A stretch of DNA of 64,000 nt from JAWMQL01 sp033283165 (GCA_033283165.1 JAWMQL010000005.1:290808-354807), one strand, 5' to 3'. Positions 6,693 to 16,316 are shown, counted from the first letter of the stretch. The notes: generated by a model not told the origin, from the letters alone. Numbers and translations: made by a program.

Positions 6693-8984
6693 ATGACTCA
6701 TCACAAGCAAGAAAGCACCTCTACCCGGACCTCGACCCATGGCCGCTTCTCGAAGCCCGTGCTATCGCTATCGGCGCTGGCGCTGGCCGTCACCGGGGTG
6801 ATGGCGCCCTCGGCTATGGCCCAGGAGTCAGGCCTGGTGCTGGAAGAGATACTGGTAACCGCCCGTAAGCGGGTGGAGTCCATCCAGGATGTACCGGTGT
6901 CGGTGACCTCGATCGGCGCCGAGCTGAAGGAGGCGAGTTTACGCCGGATCGACGATATTCAGTCGTTTACGCCCAATGTCTACATTCGGAATACCAGCGG
7001 TATCCCGGGCGGCGCAGCAATCAGTATTCGCGGCGTGTCTTACCAGGAGACCGACAAGAGCCTTGACCCGTCCATTGGTGTGGTCATGGACGGACTGTAC
7101 CTGGGTACCTCCAGTGGCGCCCTGCTACAGAACTTTGACACTGAACGCATCGAGGTCCTGCGCGGGCCACAGGGAACACTGTTCGGTAAAAATACCACCG
7201 GCGGCGTACTCAACATCATTCGTGGCGACGTCACCATGGATTGGGGCGGCGATTTCAGCGCGACCCTGGGCGATGACGGCCGGGAGGACTTCAAGGGCGT
7301 GCTCAACATGCCTGTCGTGAAAGACAAGTTGGGACTCAAACTGTTCGGCGCCTCTATCAAGAGCGACGGCTGGATCAAGAACACGACCATCGACGAAGAC
7401 GCCTGGGGTGACGACAAGCAGATTCTGGGCTTTGCGACCTTGTGGCGTCCCAACGAAAATTTTGATGTGAAGTTCCACTACGAGTACTCCAAGGACGAGA
7501 CCGATACCGGCGCCTACGCCAACGCAAACCAGCCAGAGGACCTGGTTTGTGCGCTGGAGGGCGTCTTCTGGACGGGTGGTTGTGAATCCACCGACACCGG
7601 CAGCGACAAGGACCATAACTCCACCAATGACCGCAACACCAATGACAGCGAGTATGACACCTACATCCTCACCATGAACTGGGATCTGGGGCCTGTGCTG
7701 CTGACATCCATTACCGGTCAGCGGAATATGGACGAGGAGTACCGTATCGAGTTCGACGGCTCACCGGCCAACCAGCTGTATTTCGATTACTTCAACGATT
7801 GGGACCAGTTCAGCCAGGAGCTGCGGCTGGATTACTCGGGTGACAGCTTTGAGTTTATCGGCGGCCTCTATTACTGGGAAGTCGATTACGCCCAGCGCTG
7901 GGACGTGCATGAACTGCACTTTGTCCTCGACCAGATAGGTGCCATTACCGGCGCGCCCGGTGGTGCAGGCTTCCCGCCCAACCTCATCAACCACAATGGC
8001 CAGAACCAGGAGACCACCTCCTACGCGGTGTTCGCCCAGGGTGACTGGCATGTGACTGAAAAGTGGACGCTCACCGCAGGCCTGCGCTGGACCTACGAGG
8101 AGAAGGACTTCCAGGGCGCTGACGGTGCCGGCTTCTACGTACCGCCAGGCGGCCCCCCGCCGCTTAACTTCACCGACTTCGACGACGACTGGAGTGAGCT
8201 GTCGCCCAAACTGGGCTTCCAGTACAACATGAACGACGACATCATGTTCTTCGGCTCCTACTCGGAAGGCTTCAAGAGCGGCGGTTTCTTTGGCCGGCAG
8301 GCCAATTTCGATATCGACCCGACCTACGACCCGGAGTTTGTCACCAATTACGAGTTGGGCATGAAGAGCAACTGGATGAACGGGCGCATGATCTTCAACC
8401 CCACCATCTTCTTCAACGACTACGAGGACAAACAGGAAGAAGTACTGATTCCAATCAGCCTCAGTAACGTGGCCACCGTGGTCAGGAACGCGTCGACGCT
8501 GGAGATTTTCGGTGTCGAACTGGAGTGGCAATTCCAGGCAACCGAAAACTGGAACCTGCGCGCGTCCTATGGCTACCTGGACGCCGATTATGACAATTTT
8601 ATCGCCGACATTAATGGCGATGGCATTATCACGGACAACTCTGACCTCAGGCCGCGGAATACGCCGGAGAATACGCTGGGTATCAACAGCACTTACACGA
8701 TACCCATCGGCTCGGGCGAGTTTGTGAATTTCATCTCCTACCGCTGGCGCGATGAGATCGAGGTGATCGCCAACAATGACCCACTCGGGAGTCTCGACAG
8801 TATCGACAACCTGGACATTACCTTCAGCTACCTGTGGGCCGATGGAAGATATCGCGTGACCGCTTACGGCCGCAACGTGACCGATGAGCGGGAGCGCATC
8901 GTGGTGCGCATTCCCGGGCTGGTTTCCTGGGCCAGCTGGAACCAGGGGAAGAACTTCGGCGTGGAGTTCGCGGTCAACTTCTGA
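6693..8984 (+). CDS. TonB-dependent outer-membrane receptor 1
   Basis: A 763-residue receptor. It has a signal peptide ending near AMAQE, a TonB-box-like segment (EEILVTARKR), a plug domain with RIEVLRGPQGTLFGKNTTGG, and a long C-terminal region with alternating aromatic beta-strand character ending in an aromatic residue (Phe). Such receptors import siderophores, vitamins, glycans or other large compounds using TonB/ExbB/ExbD energy. The ligand cannot be deduced; there is no iron-regulator site or cobalamin riboswitch that I could see. The start has AGGGAT about 8 bases upstream. The oxidoreductase downstream follows after an intrinsic terminator, so co-transcription would require read-through. 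Confidence 0.93.
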   Translation: MTHHKQESTSTRTSTHGRFSKPVLSLSALALAVTGVMAPSAMAQESGLVLEEILVTARKRVESIQDVPVSVTSIGAELKEASLRRIDDIQSFTPNVYIRNTSGIPGGAAISIRGVSYQETDKSLDPSIGVVMDGLYLGTSSGALLQNFDTERIEVLRGPQGTLFGKNTTGGVLNIIRGDVTMDWGGDFSATLGDDGREDFKGVLNMPVVKDKLGLKLFGASIKSDGWIKNTTIDEDAWGDDKQILGFATLWRPNENFDVKFHYEYSKDETDTGAYANANQPEDLVCALEGVFWTGGCESTDTGSDKDHNSTNDRNTNDSEYDTYILTMNWDLGPVLLTSITGQRNMDEEYRIEFDGSPANQLYFDYFNDWDQFSQELRLDYSGDSFEFIGGLYYWEVDYAQRWDVHELHFVLDQIGAITGAPGGAGFPPNLINHNGQNQETTSYAVFAQGDWHVTEKWTLTAGLRWTYEEKDFQGADGAGFYVPPGGPPPLNFTDFDDDWSELSPKLGFQYNMNDDIMFFGSYSEGFKSGGFFGRQANFDIDPTYDPEFVTNYELGMKSNWMNGRMIFNPTIFFNDYEDKQEEVLIPISLSNVATVVRNASTLEIFGVELEWQFQATENWNLRASYGYLDADYDNFIADINGDGIITDNSDLRPRNTPENTLGINSTYTIPIGSGEFVNFISYRWRDEIEVIANNDPLGSLDSIDNLDITFSYLWADGRYRVTAYGRNVTDERERIVVRIPGLVSWASWNQGKNFGVEFAVNF

Positions 8985-9015
8985 AACCTCCGGCGAAGAG
9001 GCGATCAGAGGAAAG

Positions 9016-9044
9016 GAAGCCCGGCACATGCTGGGCTTCTTTTT
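9016..9044 (+). terminator. Intrinsic terminator after TonB receptor 1
   Basis: A GC-rich hairpin (gaagcccgg-cacat-gctgggcttc, stem of about 8 pairs) followed directly by a run of T residues at 9040-9044. It lies 32 bases after the receptor stop and just before the next gene. Confidence 0.85.
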
Positions 9045-9059
9045 CTCAAGGACGGAAAA

Positions 9060-10076
9060 ATGCTGAACACACAGGTGCTGCTCGCCCGTCGTCCGCAGGG
9101 CAAACCACAGGCGGATGACTTTCAGGTGGTCGAATCACGATCGCCGGGGCTTCAGCCGGGTCAGGCACGGGTGAAGAACCTCTACATCTCGCTGGACGCC
9201 GGCTTCCGCAACTGGATGGACGAGGACTCGGGTGACGAGGTACTCCCCGCCATGGCCCTCGGCGCTCCGGTCATGGGGCTGGTACTGGGTGAAATATGCG
9301 AGTCCAGGATGCCGGACAAACCTGTTGGCGAACTGGTCATGGCACGGCTGGCGTGGGAGGAATACTCCATCGTGGGGAGTGGCGACTGGCTGGTGACTCT
9401 CGCCGGCGAGGAAAGAGATCGGCATCCACTGAGTTACCACCTGGGGGTACTGGGCGACACCGGTATGTCGGCCTATTTCGGGCTGACCGACATAGGACAG
9501 CCAAAACCCGGAGAGACTGTACTGGTGTCAGCAGCGGGCGGCGCGGTCGGTTCCGTGGCGGGACAGATCGCCAGGATCATGGGCGCCAGGGTAGTCGGCT
9601 TTGCCGGCAGTGACGAGAAATGCCAACGCCTGTGCGCCGAGCTGGGCTATGACGACGCCATTAACTACAAGGGGGAAGGCCTGCATGCGCAGTTGGCGCG
9701 GGCCTGTCCGGAGGGCGTGGACGTGTACTTCGATAACGTGGGTGGGCCGCTGCTGGAATATGTGCTGGAGCACATCAATCACGGTGCCCGCATTCCTTTT
9801 TGCGGCGCGGTCGCTGACTACACAGCGCAAGGCGAGTCCGCCGGGCCACGCAACCTGTTCCGGCTGGTGGCGCAATGTGCGACGCTCAAGGGCTTCATGA
9901 CCCACATGCAGACCGAGCGCTACCCGGAAGCGCGCCGTCAGTTGTCCGAGTGGCTGAGCAGCGGACAGCTACAGGCCAGGGAACAGATTTACGAAGGGGT
10001 GGCGCAATGCGGCATTGCATTCAGTGACCTGTTTGCCGGCAACAATTTCGGCAAAACCGTGGTCAAGGTGGTTTAG
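9060..10076 (+). CDS. MDR-family NADP-dependent oxidoreductase (zinc-less)
   Basis: A 338-residue medium-chain dehydrogenase/reductase. The N-terminal half has the GroES-like fold and the middle has the Rossmann nucleotide loop VLVSAAGGAVGSVAGQIA at about residue 160. YFDNVGGPLLE and the C-terminal GKTVVKVV match the CurA/prostaglandin-reductase-like and leukotriene B4 dehydrogenase-like subgroup, which reduce alpha,beta-unsaturated carbonyls with NADPH. There are no zinc-ligand cysteines of classical alcohol dehydrogenases. The start has AAGGACGG upstream. The 3' end overlaps by 4 bases the stop of the convergent pyridoxamine-oxidase-fold gene. Confidence 0.88.
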   Translation: MLNTQVLLARRPQGKPQADDFQVVESRSPGLQPGQARVKNLYISLDAGFRNWMDEDSGDEVLPAMALGAPVMGLVLGEICESRMPDKPVGELVMARLAWEEYSIVGSGDWLVTLAGEERDRHPLSYHLGVLGDTGMSAYFGLTDIGQPKPGETVLVSAAGGAVGSVAGQIARIMGARVVGFAGSDEKCQRLCAELGYDDAINYKGEGLHAQLARACPEGVDVYFDNVGGPLLEYVLEHINHGARIPFCGAVADYTAQGESAGPRNLFRLVAQCATLKGFMTHMQTERYPEARRQLSEWLSSGQLQAREQIYEGVAQCGIAFSDLFAGNNFGKTVVKVV

Positions 10077-10630
10077 CCATCCTGATCCTGGCGCGCAAAC
10101 TCAGCGTAGGCCTCGGCGGTACCCGCTGCCATCTTGTCACCGTCGAAGGGGATGGACATTTCCGGGGTGAACTCCAGCACCACCCGCTCGGGTGTGTCGA
10201 GGAAGCGCACAAACATGTCCGGGTCTATGCCGCTGGTAAAGGCGTTGCCTTCATCTTTACGTTCCTCCCTTACCATACCCTGCGCCAGCACCCGGTACAT
10301 CCACTGTTTTGTTTCATCGTCATCGCGAATGACGGTGTGACCCTTGTAGGTCACCGTTTTGCCACCCCCCATCGGGGTGCCGGTACTGGTGATGACAATA
10401 GAAGACCTTCCGTCCCGGGCAATGGCTTTGACGCGAACACGCTCCCGCGTTGCCGTCATCCAGATTTTCCCCTTGGCCGCGAAAAAGGCTGTGGTAACAC
10501 CGAGGGGGTGACCCGATTTGTTGGCCCAGATGAAAGTGCATTCACCGGCCGATTTGAGCAGCTCTTGCTCACGTTCCGGGTCCAGTCGATACTGTTTTAC
10601 ATCATCATAATTTTTCGATTGTTCAGTCAC
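10073..10630 (-). CDS. Pyridoxamine 5'-phosphate oxidase-fold protein
   Basis: A 185-residue protein starting at GTG 10630 with GGAGAAG 8 bases upstream. A longer frame to 10990 exists, but its first 120 residues are low-complexity and overlap the divergent DUF3604 gene, so it is rejected. The product has the split-barrel pattern (GHPLGVTTAFFAAKGKIWMTATRERVRVKAIARDG), typical of flavin- or F420-binding PPOX-family proteins that lack pathway-specific context. I infer a cytoplasmic FMN-dependent or deazaflavin-type redox protein; the substrate is unknown. Confidence 0.75.
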   Translation of the reverse strand: MTEQSKNYDDVKQYRLDPEREQELLKSAGECTFIWANKSGHPLGVTTAFFAAKGKIWMTATRERVRVKAIARDGRSSIVITSTGTPMGGGKTVTYKGHTVIRDDDETKQWMYRVLAQGMVREERKDEGNAFTSGIDPDMFVRFLDTPERVVLEFTPEMSIPFDGDKMAAGTAEAYAEFARQDQDG

Positions 10631-10687
10631 GGTATTCTTCTTCTCCAGATCGACCAGGTGCTGTTCAGATATCGGCAGGCAGGAAGC

Positions 10688-10717
10688 ATTGTATAGGACC
10701 CCTTCACACAGGAGCAA
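10688..10717 (-). promoter_or_regulatory. Candidate promoter of the PPOX-fold gene
   Basis: On the minus strand TTGCTC (10712-10717) is followed after 18 bases by TACAAT (10688-10693); an overlapping TATACA gives a 16-base spacer. It lies about 58 bases upstream of the GTG start. Confidence 0.4.
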
Positions 10718-10757
10718 TCTTTCCATCCTTGAGGCGGTCATTCGAGGTGGCATAAAT

Positions 10758-12590
10758 ATGAATCCGGGTGCATTGCTCCTGGTTCTGCTGCTCGCGCTTT
10801 CGCTGCCGGCTCTCGGCAGGGAGTACTCTCCCGTACTGAACCTGGTCGGGGCGGACAACCTGTACTGGGGCGATTTACATGTACACAGCAACAACTCCCC
10901 GGATGCCTTCGCTTTCGGGAACTCCCGCTTATCTCCGGATGACGCTTTCAGGTTTGCGCGAGGAGAGCGGATAACCGCCAACAACGGCATGAACGCGCAA
11001 CTGCGCCGTCCCCTGGACTTTCTCCTGGTGGCAGATCATGCCGAGTTCATTGGCGTGTTCCCAAAACTGCTGAATCGCGATGCGGACTTTCTCGCGACAG
11101 AACTTGGCTCAAGCTGGCGCCGGTTACTTGATGAAACAGGCGACATAGGTGCGGTTATTCAACAATGGCTGGTACGCCTCCAGGATCCGGAGTACCGCCA
11201 GGAACTGTCGGTCGACTATCGGATTTCCGTCTGGAAGGAGGTTGCCGCCGCAGCGGAGCGAAATAACCTGCCTGGAAGTTTTACCGCCTTTGTGGGCTAT
11301 GAGTGGACCGCCATGGTCGAGGGCAACAACCTGCACCGTGTGGTGCTGTATCGGGACGGGGCCGAGCGCGCCACCCGGCGCGCCCCGTTCTCGGCCCTGG
11401 ACAGCCAGAACCCGGAACAGCTCTGGCGGGCCCTGGACAGCTACCAGCAGGAAACCGGCGGGGACGTGATGGCGATTCCGCACAACGGCAATGTATCCAA
11501 TGGCCTCATGTTCGCCGAGGAGAGTCTTGCCGGTAAGCCGCTGGATGCGAGCTACGCGACACGGCGTGCACGCTGGGAACCGCTCTATGAGGTGACACAG
11601 GTGAAAGGCGATGGTGAAACACACCCGTTCCTGTCTCCCGACGATGAATTCGCAGATTTCGAAACCTGGGACGGGGATAACATCGCCCGCACTGCGGCCA
11701 AGGAGGACGCTATGCTGGTGCACGAATATGCGCGTTCAGCCCTGAAACTCGGCCTGCGTATGGAAGACAAGCTTGGGGTAAATCCCTTCCAGTTCGGCAT
11801 GATCGGCAGCACTGACAGTCACACCTCGCTGGCCACCGCTGACGACAATAACTTCTGGGGTAAATTTCTCGATTCAGAACCGGGGCCGGACCGCACCCGC
11901 AACAAAATGGGCGGCATGCTCTGGTCCAACTGGAAACTGGCTGCCTCGGGTTACGCCGCCGTCTGGGCCCGGGAGAATACGCGCGAAGCCCTGTACGATG
12001 CCCTGAAGCGAAAGGAAGTGTACGCCACGACAGGACCGCGTATCGCTCTACGCTTTTTCGGCGGCTGGGATTTCGACGAACAGGATCTGTATGCTCCCGA
12101 CATGGCATCCATCGGCTACCGCAAAGGCGTGCCCATGGGAGGACAGATCACCTCAGCACCGGGCGAAAAGCCGCCTGTTTTCATGGTGCAGGCATTAAAG
12201 GACCCCGATGGTGCAAACCTGGACAGGATCCAGGTGATAAAGGGCTGGGTAGATGACGAGGGAGTCGCGCGGGAAAAAGTATTCGATATTGCCCTGTCCG
12301 ACGGTCGCAGGGTCGATCCGCAAACGGGAAAAGCGCCTGATATCGAATCTACAGTGAATATCGAGCGGGCCACTTACAGTAATTCTGTAGGCGCCGCCAG
12401 CCTGTCACGACTGTGGCGTGATACCGACTTTGACCCGTCTCAACGAGCCTTTTATTACGTGCGGGTACTTGAAATTCCGACACCGCGCTGGACGGCCTAC
12501 GACGCAAGGTATTTCGACAAACCGCAGGAAGACATACCCCTGCTGACCCGCGAGCGAATCTACAGTTCGCCTATCTGGTTTAACCCCTGA
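10758..12590 (+). CDS. DUF3604 family protein, exported
   Basis: A 610-residue protein with a signal peptide (MNPGALLLVLLLALSLPALG). It has PHP-like metal-binding motifs in order: YWGDLHVHSNNSPDA near residue 40, FLLVADHAEF near residue 100, and GMIGSTDSHTSL near residue 350. This is the layout of DUF3604 proteins, which are common in marine bacteria and are annotated as putative metal-dependent phosphoesterase-like enzymes of unknown substrate. ATG 10758 is chosen because GAGGTGG lies 8 bases upstream and a signal peptide follows; an earlier in-frame start at 10689 would add 23 residues before it. The protein is probably periplasmic. Confidence 0.85.
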   Translation: MNPGALLLVLLLALSLPALGREYSPVLNLVGADNLYWGDLHVHSNNSPDAFAFGNSRLSPDDAFRFARGERITANNGMNAQLRRPLDFLLVADHAEFIGVFPKLLNRDADFLATELGSSWRRLLDETGDIGAVIQQWLVRLQDPEYRQELSVDYRISVWKEVAAAAERNNLPGSFTAFVGYEWTAMVEGNNLHRVVLYRDGAERATRRAPFSALDSQNPEQLWRALDSYQQETGGDVMAIPHNGNVSNGLMFAEESLAGKPLDASYATRRARWEPLYEVTQVKGDGETHPFLSPDDEFADFETWDGDNIARTAAKEDAMLVHEYARSALKLGLRMEDKLGVNPFQFGMIGSTDSHTSLATADDNNFWGKFLDSEPGPDRTRNKMGGMLWSNWKLAASGYAAVWARENTREALYDALKRKEVYATTGPRIALRFFGGWDFDEQDLYAPDMASIGYRKGVPMGGQITSAPGEKPPVFMVQALKDPDGANLDRIQVIKGWVDDEGVAREKVFDIALSDGRRVDPQTGKAPDIESTVNIERATYSNSVGAASLSRLWRDTDFDPSQRAFYYVRVLEIPTPRWTAYDARYFDKPQEDIPLLTRERIYSSPIWFNP

Positions 12591-12650
12591 GCCACATGGG
12601 CCAAGCCGTCAAAGACAGCCGCCCTCTGAGCAACAGACCCTGGGCAGAAA

Positions 12651-14804
12651 TCAATCCGCGCAGGGCCTGACATTCACCGCAAACGCACTCTGCTGCGCAA
12701 TCCCGGTAATGCGGTCGTAGTCAACGTCGCGCGCTATCAACTGCTGCACATTACTGCCCTTTTCCCGGGTCGGCCGCGGGTCGCCCGGGTCGCCCCAGCC
12801 ATGGGCCAGTCCAATCGTGCCGCTGGCTACGCGCTCTGATCCCTCTACCACCGCCTCGATCCTGCCGTGTCGACTTTCGATCGTGACGAGATCTTCGTCT
12901 CGCAGTGACAGCCTCTGCATATCCCCGCGGTTCATGAGGGCCGGGTTGTACTGCCGTTTGCGCCGCAGGCTCGGCAGGTTATTGCCCGTCGTGCAATAGA
13001 CCTCCGGCATACGATAGGTGATCAGGCGAAAATCGAAACTGTCACCTTGCCGGTAGGCGCCGTTGTCCATGACCGGCTCGGCATACACCTCCGCCAGCTC
13101 CTGGATTACTTCAGGGTGGCCGGCCGCCAGGCGCCGGTCCGGGTGGCCCAGCATGTCGGGGATGACCCCGCCGACTTTTGGCACCCGGTCGTCATAGGCC
13201 TGGCCACTGGCGGGAGCGGCTTTCAATTGCTCCAGCCCTATTCTGGCATTGGGCGTGAGGGCCTGGATAATGTCGTCAGCCGAGGGGTCGGCATCGGGCG
13301 CAATACCCGGCAAGTTGAAGCCGGATTCCATCCGTTGCGCCGCGCGCCAGAAAAACTCCCACTCCTCGATCACGTCGTCTTCCGCCTCGACCACTTTCTC
13401 CGTGTACTGATTAAAGGAAAAAGGATAGTAATTGTCCGAGAGCATCGGAATATCGACACGCTCGAAGGGGTGCTTGACCGCCATGACATAGTCGGCATGC
13501 TTCGCGGTGGCGGACATGAAGAGGTCATTGACCACCAGCAGTTCGAGGGAGTCCAGCGCTTGCAGGGTGTGGTCGGTATCACTGAACACCAGCGCGGGGT
13601 TACCACCGTTCACTATGAGCGCCCGGATCTGTCCTTTACCCGGCGTCAGAATCTCGTCGGTCAGGGTATTGGTGGGCATTTCCTGGTAGCCAAATAACCC
13701 GGTGATGCCCTGTATATTCCGCACCCGCGACCAGTGCTCGGTACGCAGGCTCACTGGCAGGGGCTGGTTTCCCGCGTCCGGCAATACCGGACCGAGCGTC
13801 CCGTCGATGCGGGTCATGCCGCCGCGCCGGTCGAAACGACCGCAAAGGGCATTAAAGGTCTGCACCAGCTGCGTGTTCAGGTTCTGGTGGCGCGCCATGT
13901 GCAGGCCCGTACCGGAGGCCGCCGCGCCACTGGCTGCGGTGGCAAAAAGTCGTGCTGCCTCGACAATATCCGCCGCCGGACAGGTGGTACGTCTCTCGGT
14001 ATAGGCCAGGTCAAAGGGCTTCACAGCCTCGTAGAGATCCTCGAAGCCGCTCACGTAGTTGGCCACGTAATCTGCGTCATACCACCTGCTTTCGATGATC
14101 TCCCTTATCATGCAGGCCAGCAGTGCGGCATCCTCTCCCGGCTTCACCTGCAGATGCACGTGAGCGCGCTCGGCCAGGTCCGAGCGGCGGGGATCGATAA
14201 CGACAAGCTTCATGCCCCGCTTCAGGGCCCGTTTCACGCGCGTCATGGGATTGGACTGGGGCATGGTCCATTGATGGGATACCACGGGATTGGTGCCCAC
14301 AAACAGGGCGCTTTCCGCGTGCTCTATGTCAAAGCAGCCCAGAGGCAGCGCGCCCCCGAACAACCTGTCGTAGGCGATGATCAGCGCCGGCGAGTCGATG
14401 GTCAGGGAAGTGTACAGGCGCGGCGAACCAAATGACTCGAGCCATTTGGCGACATACCAGGGCCCACCTGCCGACGTTCGGTGGCCGCCACAGCCGACGT
14501 AGACCGCCACGGACTCGGGGCCGTGCTCGGCGATGATAGCTCGCAGGCGATCGCCTATTTCCTCGATGGCTTTCGTACTTTCGATTTCCCTGTAGTCATC
14601 TCCCACCCGCTTCAGCGAGCGACGCAGTCGCTCCGGATGGTTAATACGCTCAACCTCAGCCCTGCCCTTGGGGCAGGTATAGCCCTCGGACACCGGGTTG
14701 TCGTGGTCACCCCGCACCGCGACGACCCGATTCTCCTCCACATCCACTTCCAGTCCACAGAAGACGTGGCAGAAACGGCAAAAGGTCTTCCTGGTTTCGA
14801 TCAT
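12651..14804 (-). CDS. Molybdopterin-dependent oxidoreductase (DMSO reductase family)
   Basis: A 717-residue catalytic subunit. The [4Fe-4S] ligands are C9, C12, C16 and C44 (C-x2-C-x3-C and TCPKG). They are followed by the molybdopterin domains, with LGCFDIEHAESALFVGTNP and KLVVIDPRRSD in the expected order, and a C-terminal dinucleotide-binding domain. The position that carries Cys or selenocysteine in nitrate reductases and formate dehydrogenases aligns by eye to Asp137 or Ser138, suggesting an oxygen ligand to molybdenum. There is no Tat signal, so it is cytoplasmic. It is the last gene of the leftward catabolic cluster, 54 bases after the Rieske gene. A hydroxylation or oxygen-transfer step on the aromatic substrate is possible but unproven. 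Confidence 0.85.
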   Translation of the reverse strand: MIETRKTFCRFCHVFCGLEVDVEENRVVAVRGDHDNPVSEGYTCPKGRAEVERINHPERLRRSLKRVGDDYREIESTKAIEEIGDRLRAIIAEHGPESVAVYVGCGGHRTSAGGPWYVAKWLESFGSPRLYTSLTIDSPALIIAYDRLFGGALPLGCFDIEHAESALFVGTNPVVSHQWTMPQSNPMTRVKRALKRGMKLVVIDPRRSDLAERAHVHLQVKPGEDAALLACMIREIIESRWYDADYVANYVSGFEDLYEAVKPFDLAYTERRTTCPAADIVEAARLFATAASGAAASGTGLHMARHQNLNTQLVQTFNALCGRFDRRGGMTRIDGTLGPVLPDAGNQPLPVSLRTEHWSRVRNIQGITGLFGYQEMPTNTLTDEILTPGKGQIRALIVNGGNPALVFSDTDHTLQALDSLELLVVNDLFMSATAKHADYVMAVKHPFERVDIPMLSDNYYPFSFNQYTEKVVEAEDDVIEEWEFFWRAAQRMESGFNLPGIAPDADPSADDIIQALTPNARIGLEQLKAAPASGQAYDDRVPKVGGVIPDMLGHPDRRLAAGHPEVIQELAEVYAEPVMDNGAYRQGDSFDFRLITYRMPEVYCTTGNNLPSLRRKRQYNPALMNRGDMQRLSLRDEDLVTIESRHGRIEAVVEGSERVASGTIGLAHGWGDPGDPRPTREKGSNVQQLIARDVDYDRITGIAQQSAFAVNVRPCAD

Positions 14805-14858
14805 GAACTTGGCCCTGCTGCTATGTGTCTGGTGCGACGGATCACTCCATGACGCCGG

Positions 14859-16115
14859 TCAGTTGCCCATCTGGGCCAGACGCGGATCATTGGGGTAGAT
14901 CCATTCTTCGCCGATAACCTGCTCCACCCGCAGTTCTGGTGGAATATTCTCGATCCCGATCATCTGGTCCGCCGCCTGGTTCCAGTGATAGATGCGCGCC
15001 TCCTGGTAACTCAGGGGAACGCCTTCAAAACCGTACGATTCCATGGACTTCTGGATCTTCTCTCCAAACTGGGTGTCCTCCCTGAGTACCGCACACAATT
15101 GCGCCCCGTCATTTTCGGTCCACAGGTCCGGGCGCAGGCCGTCTTTCCATGGTGGCGCCATGGTCCAGGTTTCCATCCGGCACTTATCGATGCCGTTGGG
15201 CCAGAACAGGATGGGCGGGATGAAATACTGACTGAGGGGAGAGACCCAGTTGGGAAATACGCCGTAGGACTGGGTACAGGTGCGGGCTATCTCGCCCACG
15301 GTATCGAACTGTGCGATGTCACTGGAGACAGGCATCGCATCCAGAGTGGCCCTGCCCTGCGGCGTGGGGGCTATCATACGCCCATGCCCATGGGGATAAA
15401 GCGTGTTGACATTGCGCCTGTCGTCGAGACGCGGGGCCAGCGTTTTCGGGTGTATGCTGCGCACATGGTACACCTCGGTGTTGGACTCCATGGCGATCTT
15501 CCAGTTGCAGTTGAGATCAAACACGTGGCGGGCCGCGAGTCGGCAATTCTCAAACTGGAATTCCTGCCACTCGTCGGCAACAGGACCAAGCCAGTCCCGC
15601 AATGTGACCGCCTGCGGATCGAAGTTAACGAAGACGAGGTTGCCGAAGCGCTCACAACGAATAGTCTTCAGTCCGCGGGTAGCTAGATCCAGGTCGCGGA
15701 AATCCTCCGGATCACGGATCGCCAAAAGGCAGCCTGCCCGGCTGTAGGACCAGCCATGGTAGGAGCAGACAAACCGCTTCATGCTACCGCTACGCTCAGC
15801 AACCACCGGCGCACCGCGGTGACTGCAGGTGTTATAGAAAGCCCTGACAGTCCCGTCATCCCCATGGATCAACAGTACAGGCTGGCCGGCAATGTCCCAG
15901 AGCAGAAAGGAGCCCGGCTCCGGCAACTCATCAATATGTGCCGCCAACAGCCAGCTCTTGCGCCAGATGTGGTCTCGCTCCAGCTCGAAGAATCGCGGGT
16001 CGGTATAGCGACCCGCCGGAATGTCGGGCAAACCGGGAAATCCCTCGGGTGGCGCGGTGCGCGATGCCTCGTACTCCATCAGGGCGCGGATGTTGTCGAT
16101 TTCTGCTCGAGTCAT
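14859..16115 (-). CDS. Rieske aromatic-ring-hydroxylating oxygenase, alpha subunit
   Basis: A 418-residue protein. The Rieske [2Fe-2S] motif is CSHRG ... CSYHGW (C-x-H-x17-C-x2-H) in the N-terminal third. The mononuclear iron site follows as NTEVYHVRSIH, matching the conserved N-x2-E-x-Y-H-x4-H. Family members use electrons from a separate reductase to dihydroxylate, monohydroxylate or O-demethylate aromatic substrates. No reductase or ferredoxin partner is encoded nearby, so electron delivery must come from elsewhere. ATG 16115 is chosen over an upstream in-frame codon at 16199 because AGGTG and GGGAGA precede it. It is part of the leftward cluster, with a possible own promoter in the 201-base gap upstream. 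Confidence 0.9.
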   Translation of the reverse strand: MTRAEIDNIRALMEYEASRTAPPEGFPGLPDIPAGRYTDPRFFELERDHIWRKSWLLAAHIDELPEPGSFLLWDIAGQPVLLIHGDDGTVRAFYNTCSHRGAPVVAERSGSMKRFVCSYHGWSYSRAGCLLAIRDPEDFRDLDLATRGLKTIRCERFGNLVFVNFDPQAVTLRDWLGPVADEWQEFQFENCRLAARHVFDLNCNWKIAMESNTEVYHVRSIHPKTLAPRLDDRRNVNTLYPHGHGRMIAPTPQGRATLDAMPVSSDIAQFDTVGEIARTCTQSYGVFPNWVSPLSQYFIPPILFWPNGIDKCRMETWTMAPPWKDGLRPDLWTENDGAQLCAVLREDTQFGEKIQKSMESYGFEGVPLSYQEARIYHWNQAADQMIGIENIPPELRVEQVIGEEWIYPNDPRLAQMGN

Positions 16116-16217
16116 TGGCACCTGTTTTCTCCCTATTTGCCTAATCGGCATCGCCGGGGGCAACCCGGCCCCAACCGGAACAGTCGCCGATCTCAACAAA
16201 ACAGTCAGTACGGTTTA

Positions 16218-16245
16218 ATTTTATTGCATTGTTGCCTGGATGCAA
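16218..16245 (-). promoter_or_regulatory. Candidate internal promoter before the Rieske gene
   Basis: On the minus strand TTGCAT (16240-16245), 16 bases, TAAAAT (16218-16223). It lies in the largest gap of the cluster (16116-16316), about 100 bases before the Rieske start, and could give the last two genes separate expression. Confidence 0.45.
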
Positions 16246-16316
16246 ACGAATACCTGGCGCTGACAGCGGCCCGCAGGGAGGCGCGGGGGGAGATGTTCGA
16301 GCCGATCAGGGTCTTT

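Noticed and set aside
7761..9029. 422-residue minus-strand frame
   Set aside because: It is antisense to TonB receptor 1 and has no recognisable domain.
10631..10990. 120-residue N-terminal extension of the PPOX-fold protein
   Set aside because: It overlaps the divergent DUF3604 start and signal peptide, is low-complexity, and the GTG at 10630 has a Shine-Dalgarno.
16116..16316. A small gene between the Rieske and monooxygenase genes
   Set aside because: No frame with a ribosome site or plausible protein composition was found; a promoter is more likely.
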